Below are positions 42,163 to 52,271 of a stretch of DNA of 64,000 bases, piece by piece (positions within the stretch are counted from its first letter, which is position 1; each line of letters begins with the position of its first letter). The stretch lies in NCBI GenBank assembly GCA_022539475.1, contig VCMS01000221.1:29838-93837 (forward strand), in the 5' to 3' direction. The notes beneath the pieces are model-generated. The model saw nothing but the letters and a program-made list of their open reading frames with translations. It was not told the DNA's origin and did not search any database. Origin of the DNA: Gracilaria domingensis. Taxonomy: Eukaryota; Rhodophyta; Florideophyceae; Gracilariales; Gracilariaceae. Position numbers and translations under genes: made by a program.

Positions 42163-43476
42163 TCGCTTCGAACCCTTAGGGGACTCTCGGCGATTTGAAC
42201 CTTGTCATTTCGACGTGTTTGTTGATAGGCACTGAATACCGGGACTCCCTCTGATTGAGACCCGCGCATTGCTCCCACCGTTGCCGTTTTGGTGCACCCG
42301 CTCGTTGCCCAAGTGTGATTGTGCTGGTATGGAATTGAGAGTTTCGCCGTGCTACGCTCGCGTACGCTTTCCGCATGGGACTTGGCCAACCTCGGAGTTC
42401 AGGCCTAAGAAGGGGAGTTGGTACTGTAATTGGATGCACTGCCTCGAGGGGTACCAACAACTGACCATGGAGAGCAACCTAAGAGACTACTCTTAGGAGC
42501 CTACAGCGCACGGGTGCGCAATGGACGGTGACCCCTTGGGAAAGTGGGAACGTCATCGGCGTGTCGCGTGCTCCCCAAGCGGAATTCAACGATCTCAACT
42601 GGGGAGCCTCGTACATACTGTTTTCTCGCTCACGCTCTACGTTTACCCAACTGGGAATGGTCGCAACGCTCTGCCAACGACACTAGCTCGTATGAAGCGA
42701 CAAACCGGTTGGGAATGCACGGCCTTTATCTGGCGACAGTCGTGTTACTTTCTGAGAAGGCCGTTCGGCGCCATTGGGCGCCACGCGCGTGCTTATTATC
42801 GCGCTGGTTGCTCCATTCGGAATTGGATGTTTGAGAAAGCACTGTGCCATCTTAGGCTTGGCGTTTTTGTGCGCGCAGAGAATGCTTCGGCAGTTTTCGC
42901 TTCTGTAACCGGGTTTAGTGTTGTTATTTCCCACCCTCGGGATTATGGTCGTGCAACGCATGCGCGCGCTATCTCAGACCCGATTGGGGACATTCGCGTA
43001 TTGGAGTATAGTTCATCCGTGCCGTGTGGCTTGACCTGTTCGGTCGACGCTAGGCTCGTCAGTGGGAACCTCGCGACACGCATTCGCTTTCATCGCGTAC
43101 CGCTCAATAGGGATTCTTCTTACATGTAATCCTTTCATACGCCGCAGGCTCGCTGTATCAACCGTCGTGGGACAATGGCAAAATCGTGAGCTCGTTAACT
43201 TCTCGTGTTCATTCATCGCCCAATTGGGATGGAAAGCAGTGACAAACGATGCCTCACCGTGTCGGTTGGACCATGTTGGTTGGTTCGTAACGCAGGTTGC
43301 ATGGCCCAGCCTGGGAAAAGAGTTCGTTGGAGCATCCCATGGAGATCGTTGGTTACTCTAATGGGATCTTGGAGGATTGGAAGTGCGTGATTTGCTGCGT
43401 TTCGGTTCGCGTTCGCTCCCTGCATGGGGAATGTTTGGCCAGCCTCGGGAGGAGGCCAGGCCCAAGAAGGGGAGTC
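42163..43476. other. 3' region of element B, part 2
   Basis: The longest + strand ORF (42,521-43,129, 202 codons) has no recognisable domain. The region is full of CCC-N-GGG(A) motifs (42,175, 42,535, 42,658, 42,985, 43,218, 43,305). A polypurine-like tract lies at 42,404 and the real PPT, CCCAAGAAGGGGAGTC, at 43,461-43,476. The two tracts sit in similar 50-bp contexts, suggesting a local duplication. Confidence 0.5.
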
Positions 43477-43902
43477 TGTAGTACAATGGGATGCACCTCC
43501 CGATGGGTGCATAGTAGTAGTTTGTAGTAGTTAGTGTGCACAGGGTGCTCCTCGGGTCCCACACGTGTAGGGTTGTGACAGTTGTCGTGTCGCCCTTCGC
43601 GACCCCCCTTATAGGTAGATAGCTTATTATTTTCGACACGTGGCTACTGCCCGTGGGAGGTGCACTTAAGCATCTCCCGCCGGGCAGAGCTCACCGTGGT
43701 CAACCTGAAGCGCCCTCTAGCCGATTCTTCCATCGTCTAGTTTCCCACAAGGGTCATCCTACCGTCACTACCGGTGCTGCGCTCCTATCTCGCGCCCGGT
43801 TGTTAGCGTCCGTTGAGTGCTCCTTCGTCTCCGCTTTGGTGCTGCGCAATTTGTTTCTTTATCAGGGCATAGTAAGTTGTCACGGCCTGTGGCTGTACTA
43901 CA
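43477..43902 (+). repeat. 3' LTR of element B
   Basis: 426 bp, same ends as the 5' LTR, followed by the CACAT duplication. Confidence 0.9.
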
Positions 43903-43907
43903 CACAT

Positions 43908-46388
43908 GTATCTTGACGGCATGGTTCTTACAATAGGTTTGTCTGGTTATTATATTTAGTGAACGTTAATGGTGAACATTCACACGCAAGAATGAACTTT
44001 TACAGGTTGCCAAGTGCGAGTCTTCGCATTTTTCTGCACATTTTCATGCAAACCATGTTCGTATTCATTCAATTAAACAAATTTATAAAGGTAATGGTTC
44101 TTGATTAGAATTCGGGAGGAGCAAATAGTTGCTCAAAGTTGCTGAAAAGTTACGGAACCGTGTTCTGTGCTTTTCAGAGATAAGAAGGAAACGAACTTCA
44201 GGGACAAGTAACAGTCTAAAAAAACTTCTAGCTTGTCAAGTCTCAGGCTATTTTGGTCTCGGCGCACGTTCACCGTGAGCGTTCACCGCCAATGAAGAAC
44301 GGTGAGATTGACCTTTTCAAACTACTAGCACGTTATGTCTTCCGATTTTTCTAAGAAGAACTTGTGCCTGTAAAGTTTCAAGCTTTTTTGGTTTCGATTC
44401 TCGTTCAGCGTGAACGTTCACTGCCAATCGAGAACGCTAACATTGACCTTCTGAAACTACTTGCACGTTGGGTCTTCATCTTTGCACATTTTCTTTTCAA
44501 AGAACATTCGTATTTTTGTTACTGTACTTGTCTCAAATTGGCTACAAACACTTTCATCCCCAGAAGACAGAAAGTAGATCCAACTTTTTTCTGTCTACGC
44601 AACAGTATTTGGTAGGTTCTCATCGGCTCTACTACTTGAATCAGTAGCAGACTTGTTAAATTTTAAAAATAGATGGAAAGCTATAAAGGTATACTCTCGT
44701 GCACGCGACATCGGCTTTCGTCAGCTTTTACTATGCTATCACACCATAAAGTTTACAAAATTCTTCACAAACCTTGTATAGGAAGTACGATTTTCTCTGT
44801 TCGGATGTTAATTTTTTGCGGTGTACGATCGCCGTGAATGTTTACCGCCTGTCATAAACGGGTATTTTTTACATATAACACCGCCATTTTGCTATAACTT
44901 TTGTTTCACACATTATATATGTTACCCATTTTGTTATCTATAGAAGATTTTTTGCGAATTAGCTAGTAGGAGAGCCGTCCGCTAGACATTGCGTAGTATA
45001 TAACGCCCTATTCGTGGGCGATCGGGCGCCATCAATTGGTAATACTAATCTTCCTCTGTTATTTTTGCTTACCTCGCGGGTTATACGAGCCTGACACACA
45101 CCAGTGCAGGCGTATTCACCACTTGGTCACCTTGAACTTTAGGCAACGGTGGGTGCAGCCGATCTATTAGGTGTCACGCGTTTCAACCCTCCGTCGGGTC
45201 GAGCCCACGCAGGGCTCCCCCCTCACAGCTCGCACCGATCGGTTATACCACAAATTGTACAATTCTACGGAAATAAAAGAGGTGTGGATCATTCCTTATC
45301 TTTCTTTGTATTCAAAGTCTCTATGATATGGTTTTAATGGTGCCCAAATATCCAACTCCAAGTGGCTCACGTGGCTCAAGGCCCTTGAAAGCGCGATGAG
45401 ATCTCGGGAGTATTCTTGATATGACATGTTCCAATACGGGACCCATTTTGGAAAAACTTCAAAACATATGATGGTCTGTTCAACTTCTAGCGATGTTCAG
45501 TATGATCTCTCATTTTTTCTTGTTAAACGTTCAAAGTGAACATTCACCGACCACTCGGACTCCATACATTTGTCCCTCCCCTTCGCGGATATCATTACTA
45601 CTCTTTGCTTTCGTCCTTCATCATCGTAGCTAGGTACTACCAGTACTTGCGGCTGGAGTGTTTTGAAGGTTTTTGTCAGAGTTAAGATCAATGGTTAAGG
45701 AAAAACTCCGGAACCTTTGATCACCGTGAACGTTTACCGTTTGGTGAACGTTCACCGTGAGTGTTAACTGTGAGCGTTCACCGCCGACTCGAAAACCAAA
45801 CATTAGAGAATATTTGTACCTACTAACGTTATTCAAAATGTACTAGATCCTATTTGGTGAAAATTCACGGTGAACGTTCACCAAACGGTGAACGTGAAAG
45901 TTAACTGTGAATGTTTACTGCCGACTCTGTCCCCAAACGTTTGTCACGCACCGTCGTATCTCTCACTACTACTCTCGGCAGACATGTTTTGGAGGGATTT
46001 TGCAGATGCGAGCTTAACTGTGAAGGAAGTACTCGAAACATTTGAATATATATATATCTACTGGGGTTGTTCAATATGGAACTTGATCTTATTTTGGTGC
46101 AGGTTCACTGTGAACATTCATCGCCGACTCTGACACCATACATTTGTCACGCACTCTCGTGTGTATCACCCCTACTCTTAAAATCACACACGGTACGGAT
46201 GTTTATTTACCGTTTTTTTCTCACTCGGAAAATATATATAGCAATACCTGAACGGCTTTTGGGCATTATTTTGAAAACATTTTTTTGCAATTTTGGCAGC
46301 GAACTTATGACCAATTATCTGACGGAAGGTTTCCGATTCCCAAGGACCGAAGTCGATCTTCCTGTCTGATATTCACAACCTCTTCTTC
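43908..46388. repeat. Degenerate array of GTGAACGTTCAC palindromes
   Basis: Palindromic iterons, single or in pairs, lie at about 43,959, 44,263, 44,403, 44,826, 45,526, 45,720-45,785, 45,858-45,915 and 46,104. They sit in larger tandem repeats: a unit of about 138 bp at 44.2-44.5 kb and one of about 237 bp at 45.8-46.2 kb. The latter includes a CGCCGACTCTG...ACATTTGTCACGCAC block after the palindrome. No gene seen. The array ends just upstream of the recombinase relic, and one more iteron lies left of element B at 15,332. Confidence 0.7.
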
Positions 46389-47598
46389 ATGGCGGAAGCA
46401 TTTGGGAAACGAAAAGAAATCTGCAAGCGCGGTGCCCGTAAACGTACAACTCTAAACTTCGAGAAGCAAATTTCAGTCGAGAAATTAATTAACAAGGCAA
46501 GTAGCGAAGCATCGAAGCCCAACGCAAGAAAGGCAGAGCGGCTATTGCGGACATACCGTGAACAATTCAAAGCAAGCAATTCTGGTGAGGTAAGTGCTTC
46601 TAGCTCTGAGCTGGTTATCAATCTAATCGCGCAGCATTGTATCTACGACAAAAGGATATGCTTGGAAATGACTCCGTCCTCGCCCTCTCTCAAGGTTTGC
46701 GCAGCGTTTATTGCAATCATGGTCATCGCTCTGCATGGAATCCGTGTCCGGGTTCTGAAAATTTTGGCAACCCTCTCATACAAAATGAAGATTTGATCAA
46801 CTTTAGAAGGGCTTATAGGGTTACCTTGAGTCGCAGGGGGATATACGAATTCGTACCAGGCCTCTATCTATTCACTTAGCCTGTGATCTTTGCAAAGAAG
46901 TTTTGGTTCGGACATGGAAACATTGCAAAGCCATTGGACGTTCTCTTGCACTCCATTATTGTCGTTGGGTTAAATTTAATATTACGGTACGACGAGGTAA
47001 CAAAATTATTCTACAGACATGTGACTACCACGAGCAATTCTATTATGCTCACAATACTGGTAGCAACTAAAAATTCTACGACGGAGAAAACTTATAACAT
47101 TCAAGAATGGTGTGGTAGTCTTTGGCTACGGTATTCTGTTATCATGGATCCATTTGTTGCAATTCTGGTGTGGCTTTGTTTGCGTGGGCCATACGACGGC
47201 TATCTGTTTTGCAATCTGAAGAAAACTAATGCAGGTTATGTTTAGTTTTGCAGCATGACGTACCTTTCTCTGTCAAGAGCTTTACTGACTAATTGGGCGG
47301 TAGACTACGATCCATCGGTGTCGGTGAAGGAGATTCTATGGCGTATTCAGGACATTCCTTAAAGAGAGGAGCGGTCCAGTTATACCGACCTCTGGGATAT
47401 AAGGATGAGTTTATAATGGAATGAGTGAAGTCTTCCGACCTCGCGTCGTACTTAAACTATTGTGAAGTCTATAATGACTGCCAAAGCAGTTTACTTTGAT
47501 TCATTGGGGTCGAAGCGTTCTTGAACCATGCCATTACGATCACCGAAGAGCAAATAGATGAACAAGACGAAAGCGTGATGCAAGAGATGTACAAGTAA
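46389..47598 (+). pseudogene. Tyrosine recombinase (Crypton-like), copy 2, frameshifted
   Basis: It starts at ATG 46,389 with a basic N-terminus, and changes frame between 46,640 and 46,790. It then continues with NPLI-NEDL-FRRAYR, LRYDEVTKL (catalytic Arg present), DPFVA and NAGYV. After a TAG at 47,243 and another frame change near 47,335 it gives YSGHSLKRGAVQLYRPLGYKDEFIMEW and SYLNYCEVYN, covering the second catalytic box and the Tyr nucleophile. It ends at TAA 47,596. Breaks differ from those of copy 1, so the two died independently. The HSLK in the place of HxxR is shared by both and seems a family feature. Confidence 0.7.
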
Positions 47599-48132
47599 TC
47601 GCTTGACTACAATGAGGCCAGAAAGCTGGCCACAAAGACTTTCTTCTTCGCTCTTTGTTCACAGATGAAAGCATTGCCCAACACGTGGGCTTTGATAAAC
47701 ACTCGATTGACGAACTGGAAACTGTTTTCGATTATTTCTCCTTTCTTTCCAGTTTTCAAGTGCGATGCAAGGAAGACGGCGGACTTCATCGTCGTAACCA
47801 CCACGAACAAGAAGCGCAGCAATTAGAAGCCGCTTTGGAACCCGTTTCTGTGTTTGTGTCAACCTGCCTCCCGCTGGCCTCTTGAGATGCCCGATCAGAA
47901 CATTTATCTGTGCCCGAATCTATGAGTATTGCGAATGAGTGGAAAAGATTGGCAGCAAGTTTCACATGTGGGGATATCATCCAGTCCCAGGTTTTTAGAT
48001 ATATCCGCCGATAGCGTAGACATGAACAAGCAAGACCGCTTGGGCAATATCATATCTCACGTACTGAGGCAACGCTTTTCCCACCTAACTTTCCCCCCAA
48101 ACAACTCTGTGCCACTGAACACTGGCTTTTAG
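47599..48132. other. Sequence downstream of recombinase copy 2
   Basis: Some frames look weakly protein-like (EARKLATKTFFFALCSQM near 47,610) but are broken and not recognised. A pyrimidine-rich stretch ends in TTTTAG at 48,132, a plausible 3' splice site for the next fragment. Confidence 0.3.
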
Positions 48133-48722
48133 GGTGGCGGTGGCGGCGGGCCGTTGTCCGAGGCGCTGGCGTACAACGCAAATTGCGCGGCTCGCAACCT
48201 GATGTGGATGAACGAGGACAACTTGTAGGTGTCTCTGACGTGCAGCGCGTGCGCAGACGGAGGGCACGGGCCGTCCGTGGTGCAGCTCATCCAGTCGATG
48301 CGCACGTTTGTCGTGCGCGGCGGCCGCTGGTGGTGCACTCGTGAGTTTCGGCGCTGGCGATGATCATGCTGTAGCGGCGGCCGCGCCCGCAGTTTGTGGA
48401 GCAATGCGGCTTCAAAGCGCTGTTTGAGGCACTGGAGCAGCCGGCGTAGGAGTCTTCGACGCCGTCGCTAGTGTTCTGGATGATGAGCGCGTTCTGCGAG
48501 ACGTGCGGTGGCGCCAAGGAGCGCGAGGCGCTGTGGGAGGCGTTCGTGATAGACCAGGGAAGCTGCGAGCTGGTGCGTGCCATTTCGCAGGTGCGGCGCG
48601 CTGCGTGCTCGAAGAAGGAGCGCTTGGAGCTCCTGGAGCACAGCTTCCACGCGGCACTGGCAGTAGCACGCTCCAACAGCGCGGTGTACGGCAGCCTGAC
48701 GCACTGCGGCTGCATGCAGCAC
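48133..48722 (+). pseudogene. GC-rich host-gene fragment cut by element 2
   Basis: A + strand frame starts with a Gly run, then LSEALAYNANCAARNLMWMNED, later SVVQLIQSMRTFVVRGG and, from about 48,405, QCGFKALFEALEQ and REALWEAFVIDQGSCELVRAISQVRR. Three in-frame TAG codons interrupt it. Third codon positions are strongly GC. The helical repeat-like character recalls alpha-solenoid proteins, but I do not assign a family. It ends at 48,722, where the LTR of element 2 starts. Confidence 0.4.
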
Positions 48723-49711
48723 TGTAGAGCAAAACCCTGCGCTAGGCGCGATGGGGAATCTCCACTAGGATGTCCGAGTCCTACTCCCTGGATGAGATAG
48801 AAACAGCGGCAGAACCCTCTGTCCGTGCTCGAGTCGCGAGACAAGCCGGGTGTAAGACCGGAGACGGTGACTGGATATACCTACAGAGGTGAGATGCAAA
48901 GAACGGTGTAGATCCAGAGGTGAAGTGTGATCCGAACCTGGAGAGATGGAGAAAAAGGGGACCGTGTCAACGGGGGGGGAGCTCACGGTGCAACCCACCG
49001 GAGCGAAGCTACGGACCGTGCCAACCGGCGGAAACAGGTCCGATAGCGGAGCGACGCACAAGGGCGTGCCAAAAATATACCCAATACTGGGGCGGAAGCA
49101 ATACCTGAACCAGGTGAACGGGTGACAACAACAGTCACGAAAATGAACAACAAAATACAATGACAACAACAAGGGACCGATACAACGGTAGATAAAACAA
49201 AGGTTCCAGAGATGGCACGATGCAAGCTTCCTAAGTGACCCTGAGGGGTAGTAGTGCCGAAACCAATCGTGGGTACTCTCCGAGGGGAGTGGTAAACCTA
49301 CGCAGGCAGCTGTCTACTATAGCCCGATCCTGAACAGGACGCGACTCAGTTGTCCATTTACTCGTCAGCTCCAGGGTGAGATCACCCGAGTATATATACT
49401 ATTACTACTACGGTATCTACAATGCACACCTCCCGAGGGTCATACACGTGGACGACCCACTGTCAGGGTGTGGGGTATTCCCCAACGGGCGTGGCACAAA
49501 TATCTAACTAGCCAACTCCACCACGTGGCCTACTATCACACCCACTAGGCACTTCCCATGCAGGGTCTACCTATTAAGGCTCCAACCAAACCATCCCAAC
49601 AATACCCAAAATTAAGGGGAGTTTTCATAACTTAGCCACGTCACCGGCCATCAGTACCATCTCATTATGAGAACCGTGATGCATCCGATAGCGGAAAGCC
49701 GTTGCTCCACA
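48723..49711 (-). repeat. 3' LTR of element 2
   Basis: 989 bp. On the minus strand it runs TGTGGAGCAACGG...TTTTGCTCTACA. A TATA-like GTATATATAC lies near 49,389. Confidence 0.9.
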
Positions 49712-49727
49712 TCTCCCCCTCCTTAGG
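49712..49727 (-). promoter_or_regulatory. Polypurine tract of element 2
   Basis: The minus strand reads CCTAAGGAGGGGGAGA next to the 3' LTR. Near-identical tracts recur within pol at 53,538-53,552 and 56,722-56,737. Confidence 0.8.
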
Positions 49728-49780
49728 TTCGAGCGCGAGCGCGAGCGCGACGGCGAAGTACCGACATCGGGAGTATAAAT

Positions 49781-51838
49781 ATGACGTCCCCTCAGGGTTC
49801 TACCGACCACTTGGTTCTTCCACGCAAGCGGCTTTCGCCTCCGACTTCGGATATAACTCCTCCTTCTCCTCCGATACCTCGGCGTTCGCTGCCAGTCTCA
49901 ACTGCTTCTTCTCCTCCCTTAGCAGGAATGAATCCGAACCCGTTCCATACCAACCCGCTCCCGGGGAACTCGTCGTCAGCTCCGCAAGCGGCGTCTGAGG
50001 TGCCCTCGGGCAGTGCGTCACAACAAGGACATCCTCCTCAAGGCCCCTCCCAATACTTTGGTGGGTTTCAGTCAGCTCCTCTCCCTCAAGGGAATCCGTA
50101 CGGTGGTCCGCTCAACCAACCCTACGCGGGGTACAACCATCTCGGATTCTTCCCTTCTCAAGCGCAAGCTCCTGTCCCGCAAGCGGTGGCTCCTTTCAGC
50201 TTCTACGAGGCGTATCCCCATCCGGGTGCTCCTCTTCCGATGCCTCCGGCTCCTCCAGTTGCTCCTACTCAGCAGGCTTTCGATCCTAACGCCATTGCTT
50301 GGAATGCCGAGCTGGCTGTCCCGTTGACGGTGAACCCCCGTGGGTGGATTAGTCGTGAGTCCCTCGTGGATCGGGATATACGCCGCGAGGGCCTTATCTT
50401 CTCCCGCGCGCCGTGGTTCCACCCGACAGCGGTTGCCGATGAGGCTCTCATCGATTCTTACGCCGTGAACGGAATGCTCCCAGGTGGGATCCCCCGAGAT
50501 GCAGTACGCTCCCGCGAGTGGCGAACCCGCATTGCGGTAGAACCTCACTTGCTCCGATGTGAACGCGGGGAGTCCCTTGACCAAGCGCGTGGGGAGATGG
50601 CTCGTTTGGCTTACTCCAGGGTTGGAAGGTTGCGATATGATCATCCGATTCCGGCAGAATTCGACTTCGACGTGTCGCACTATCGTACCTACGGGGAGGT
50701 CTCATATGGCAACGCGTTGGCGGAGTTTCCGGAAGCGGAGCATCGGTATCACTTGGGTGAAGTGGATCCTGATATCCTCCTGTGGAGTCGTCCCTTGCTG
50801 AGGGCAGAGTTCCGATACCTGTCACGGAGTAGGCGTCACAACCGTGATCTCTATGATTTCGAGAGGCGGGTCCGGTTTGAGCGGAATGCGCGCTCCCGTC
50901 GGGGACTTCTGATTCCGTATCCAAATTTGGAGGTCGATCGTTTGCGCTTCGATGCCTTACCGTCCCGATACGTGGGCCTTCCATCGTGGTGGAGTCGGGT
51001 AGAGGTCTCTGCGGGGTGTTTTGCTGAACTCCCGCCGAGCATCTACTATATCGGCTCGCGGTTGATAGACAATCCCGACTCGGGCTATTGGTCGTTGGTA
51101 CTCGCCGAGTGGGCTGCCCGCGTCGCGGTTCACCTACTGTGGGATGTCTATGATCACTTCCGCTTGTGGTATCTTCCTCCAAATTTGAGGTGGCTCCTTC
51201 GAAGGATTGATCTCGTTACCCCCTTGGGTTCCGAGGCTAACCAGGAAGAGGTTGGGGAGTTGTTGGATGTAATCGACAGGGTCGATTGGGACCGAGTTCC
51301 GGTAGCTTGGCAGCCTGACAGGCGACAGCGTTTCCGCGACCGATCACCGGGGCGAATTTCCACCCGTTCCGGGGTCTGGGTGTACTACGACCCGTGGGAG
51401 CGCCAGCTCATCTCTCAAGAGCAAGCGAACGCGATGGCCGCACTTCCCCGCGCTATGCCGGTAGGTCACCCAGTTGGGTTTGTGTTCCCTGAGGACTATG
51501 CCGTGCCCTCGGATGTCCCTGATCCAATGGTGGATAATGATGAGATCGCCGTCGTTGCCGGAACAGGCCAACTCACTGGCATTCCGAATACGGACCCGAA
51601 CGCAACTGCGGTCCCAACGGAGGGCGCTCCTGCCCCTGAGGGATGGTCCTTGATAGCTCCCACCGCACAACCGGCAAATTGGGCCGGAAGCGTGGCTTCC
51701 CTTCGGGCCGATCTCCAGGCTCATGGCGTGCCAATCCCTCCGGGCGTGAACACCATCGCAGGGCTAGCGGCCCTCGCGAGCGAGTACTTCTCACAGAATC
51801 CCAACGCGGGAAGCGGTGCTCCCTCCACTGGCGGTTAG
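49781..51838 (+). CDS. Antisense ORF of element 2, intact 685-aa protein of unknown family
   Basis: ATG at 49,781, 70 bp from the LTR, stop at 51,836. Residues 1-160 are Pro/Ser/Gln-rich (PPIPRRSLPVS, YNHLGFFPSQ). Residues about 170-470 form a conserved Arg/Trp/Tyr-rich block (NPRGWISRESLVDRDIRREGLIF, REWRTRIAVEPHLLR, DFDVSHYRTYGEVSYGNAL, SGYWSLVLAEWAARVAVHLLWDVYDHFRLWYLPPNLRWLLRR). A less conserved tail ends SGAPSTGG. No retroelement domain, signal peptide or zinc motif is recognised. It is encoded opposite to gag-pol and converges on the chromodomain ORF. Transcription would have to start in or beside the 3' LTR in the antisense sense. A TATAAAT directly abuts the ATG. The same ORF is in element A (three stops, no frameshift) and element 3 (one insertion, one stop). 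Confidence 0.85.
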   Translation: MTSPQGSTDHLVLPRKRLSPPTSDITPPSPPIPRRSLPVSTASSPPLAGMNPNPFHTNPLPGNSSSAPQAASEVPSGSASQQGHPPQGPSQYFGGFQSAPLPQGNPYGGPLNQPYAGYNHLGFFPSQAQAPVPQAVAPFSFYEAYPHPGAPLPMPPAPPVAPTQQAFDPNAIAWNAELAVPLTVNPRGWISRESLVDRDIRREGLIFSRAPWFHPTAVADEALIDSYAVNGMLPGGIPRDAVRSREWRTRIAVEPHLLRCERGESLDQARGEMARLAYSRVGRLRYDHPIPAEFDFDVSHYRTYGEVSYGNALAEFPEAEHRYHLGEVDPDILLWSRPLLRAEFRYLSRSRRHNRDLYDFERRVRFERNARSRRGLLIPYPNLEVDRLRFDALPSRYVGLPSWWSRVEVSAGCFAELPPSIYYIGSRLIDNPDSGYWSLVLAEWAARVAVHLLWDVYDHFRLWYLPPNLRWLLRRIDLVTPLGSEANQEEVGELLDVIDRVDWDRVPVAWQPDRRQRFRDRSPGRISTRSGVWVYYDPWERQLISQEQANAMAALPRAMPVGHPVGFVFPEDYAVPSDVPDPMVDNDEIAVVAGTGQLTGIPNTDPNATAVPTEGAPAPEGWSLIAPTAQPANWAGSVASLRADLQAHGVPIPPGVNTIAGLAALASEYFSQNPNAGSGAPSTGG

Positions 51839-52271
51839 CCCCTCATGAGGTCTTCCTCCAATCTTAGAGTGTCTTGTGATAGTTTCCAATTAAAGCCAGC
51901 TAGTGGCAAGTTTTCCCTTACCCTCGTCGAGGTATGCTTCTCGGCGACGAGCTTCTTCTTCTTACTTCTTCCTCTTCCTTCTTCAGGACCTTCTCCTTCT
52001 TCCTTCCATAGGATTCTCAGCATCCTTCTTCTCTTCCCTTCCATGGCTTCTCGGCGTAGATATCTTCTTTCTCCTTTTTAGGCATTTTCTACTTTTCCGC
52101 AATGCGGCATTGTCCCGATAATTCGGTGGTTACTACTACTAACACTTCTCTCCTATTATACAGAGGATCTCTTCCTACTTCTTGACTTCATCTTCTCTTC
52201 TCGAGCGTCACTCTTCTCTTCTTCAAACCGCAGAGCGGGCACGAGAACTGTAAACTGCACCGGTTAACGGG
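51839..52271. other. Pyrimidine-rich spacer between convergent ORFs of element 2
   Basis: Runs of TTCTTCCTTC on the + strand at 51,950-52,080. It is the equivalent of 26,116-26,506 in element A. It separates the stop of the antisense ORF from the stop of the chromodomain ORF. Confidence 0.5.

Larger units (their letters stand above)
15635..43902 (+). mobile_element. Element B: nested Ty3/gypsy-like LTR retrotransposon
   Basis: It is bounded by two 426-bp LTRs (15,635-16,060 and 43,477-43,902), each starting TGTAGT and ending TGTACTACA, and by a perfect 5-bp duplication CACAT (15,630-15,634 and 43,903-43,907). A polypurine tract directly precedes the 3' LTR. About 7.6 kb is B's own sequence. 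The rest is element A (17,336-29,653) and a copia cluster (33,827-42,162) inserted into it. Gag and integrase-chromodomain remnants are visible, while protease and reverse transcriptase are not, so B is deleted or was non-autonomous. B is the oldest of the nested set and was inserted into the palindrome array. Confidence 0.85.

Noticed and set aside
44937-45290. Possible further solo LTR (TATA-like AGTATATAA near 44,995, ending near a TATACCACA)
   Set aside because: No second copy in the window and no matching duplication at its edges.
50072-51182. Minus-strand ORFs of 200-244 codons opposite the antisense ORF
   Set aside because: In element A the same frames are closed, while the + strand frame of element 2 (antisense to gag-pol) is the one kept open; composition is Arg/Ser-rich shadow-like.
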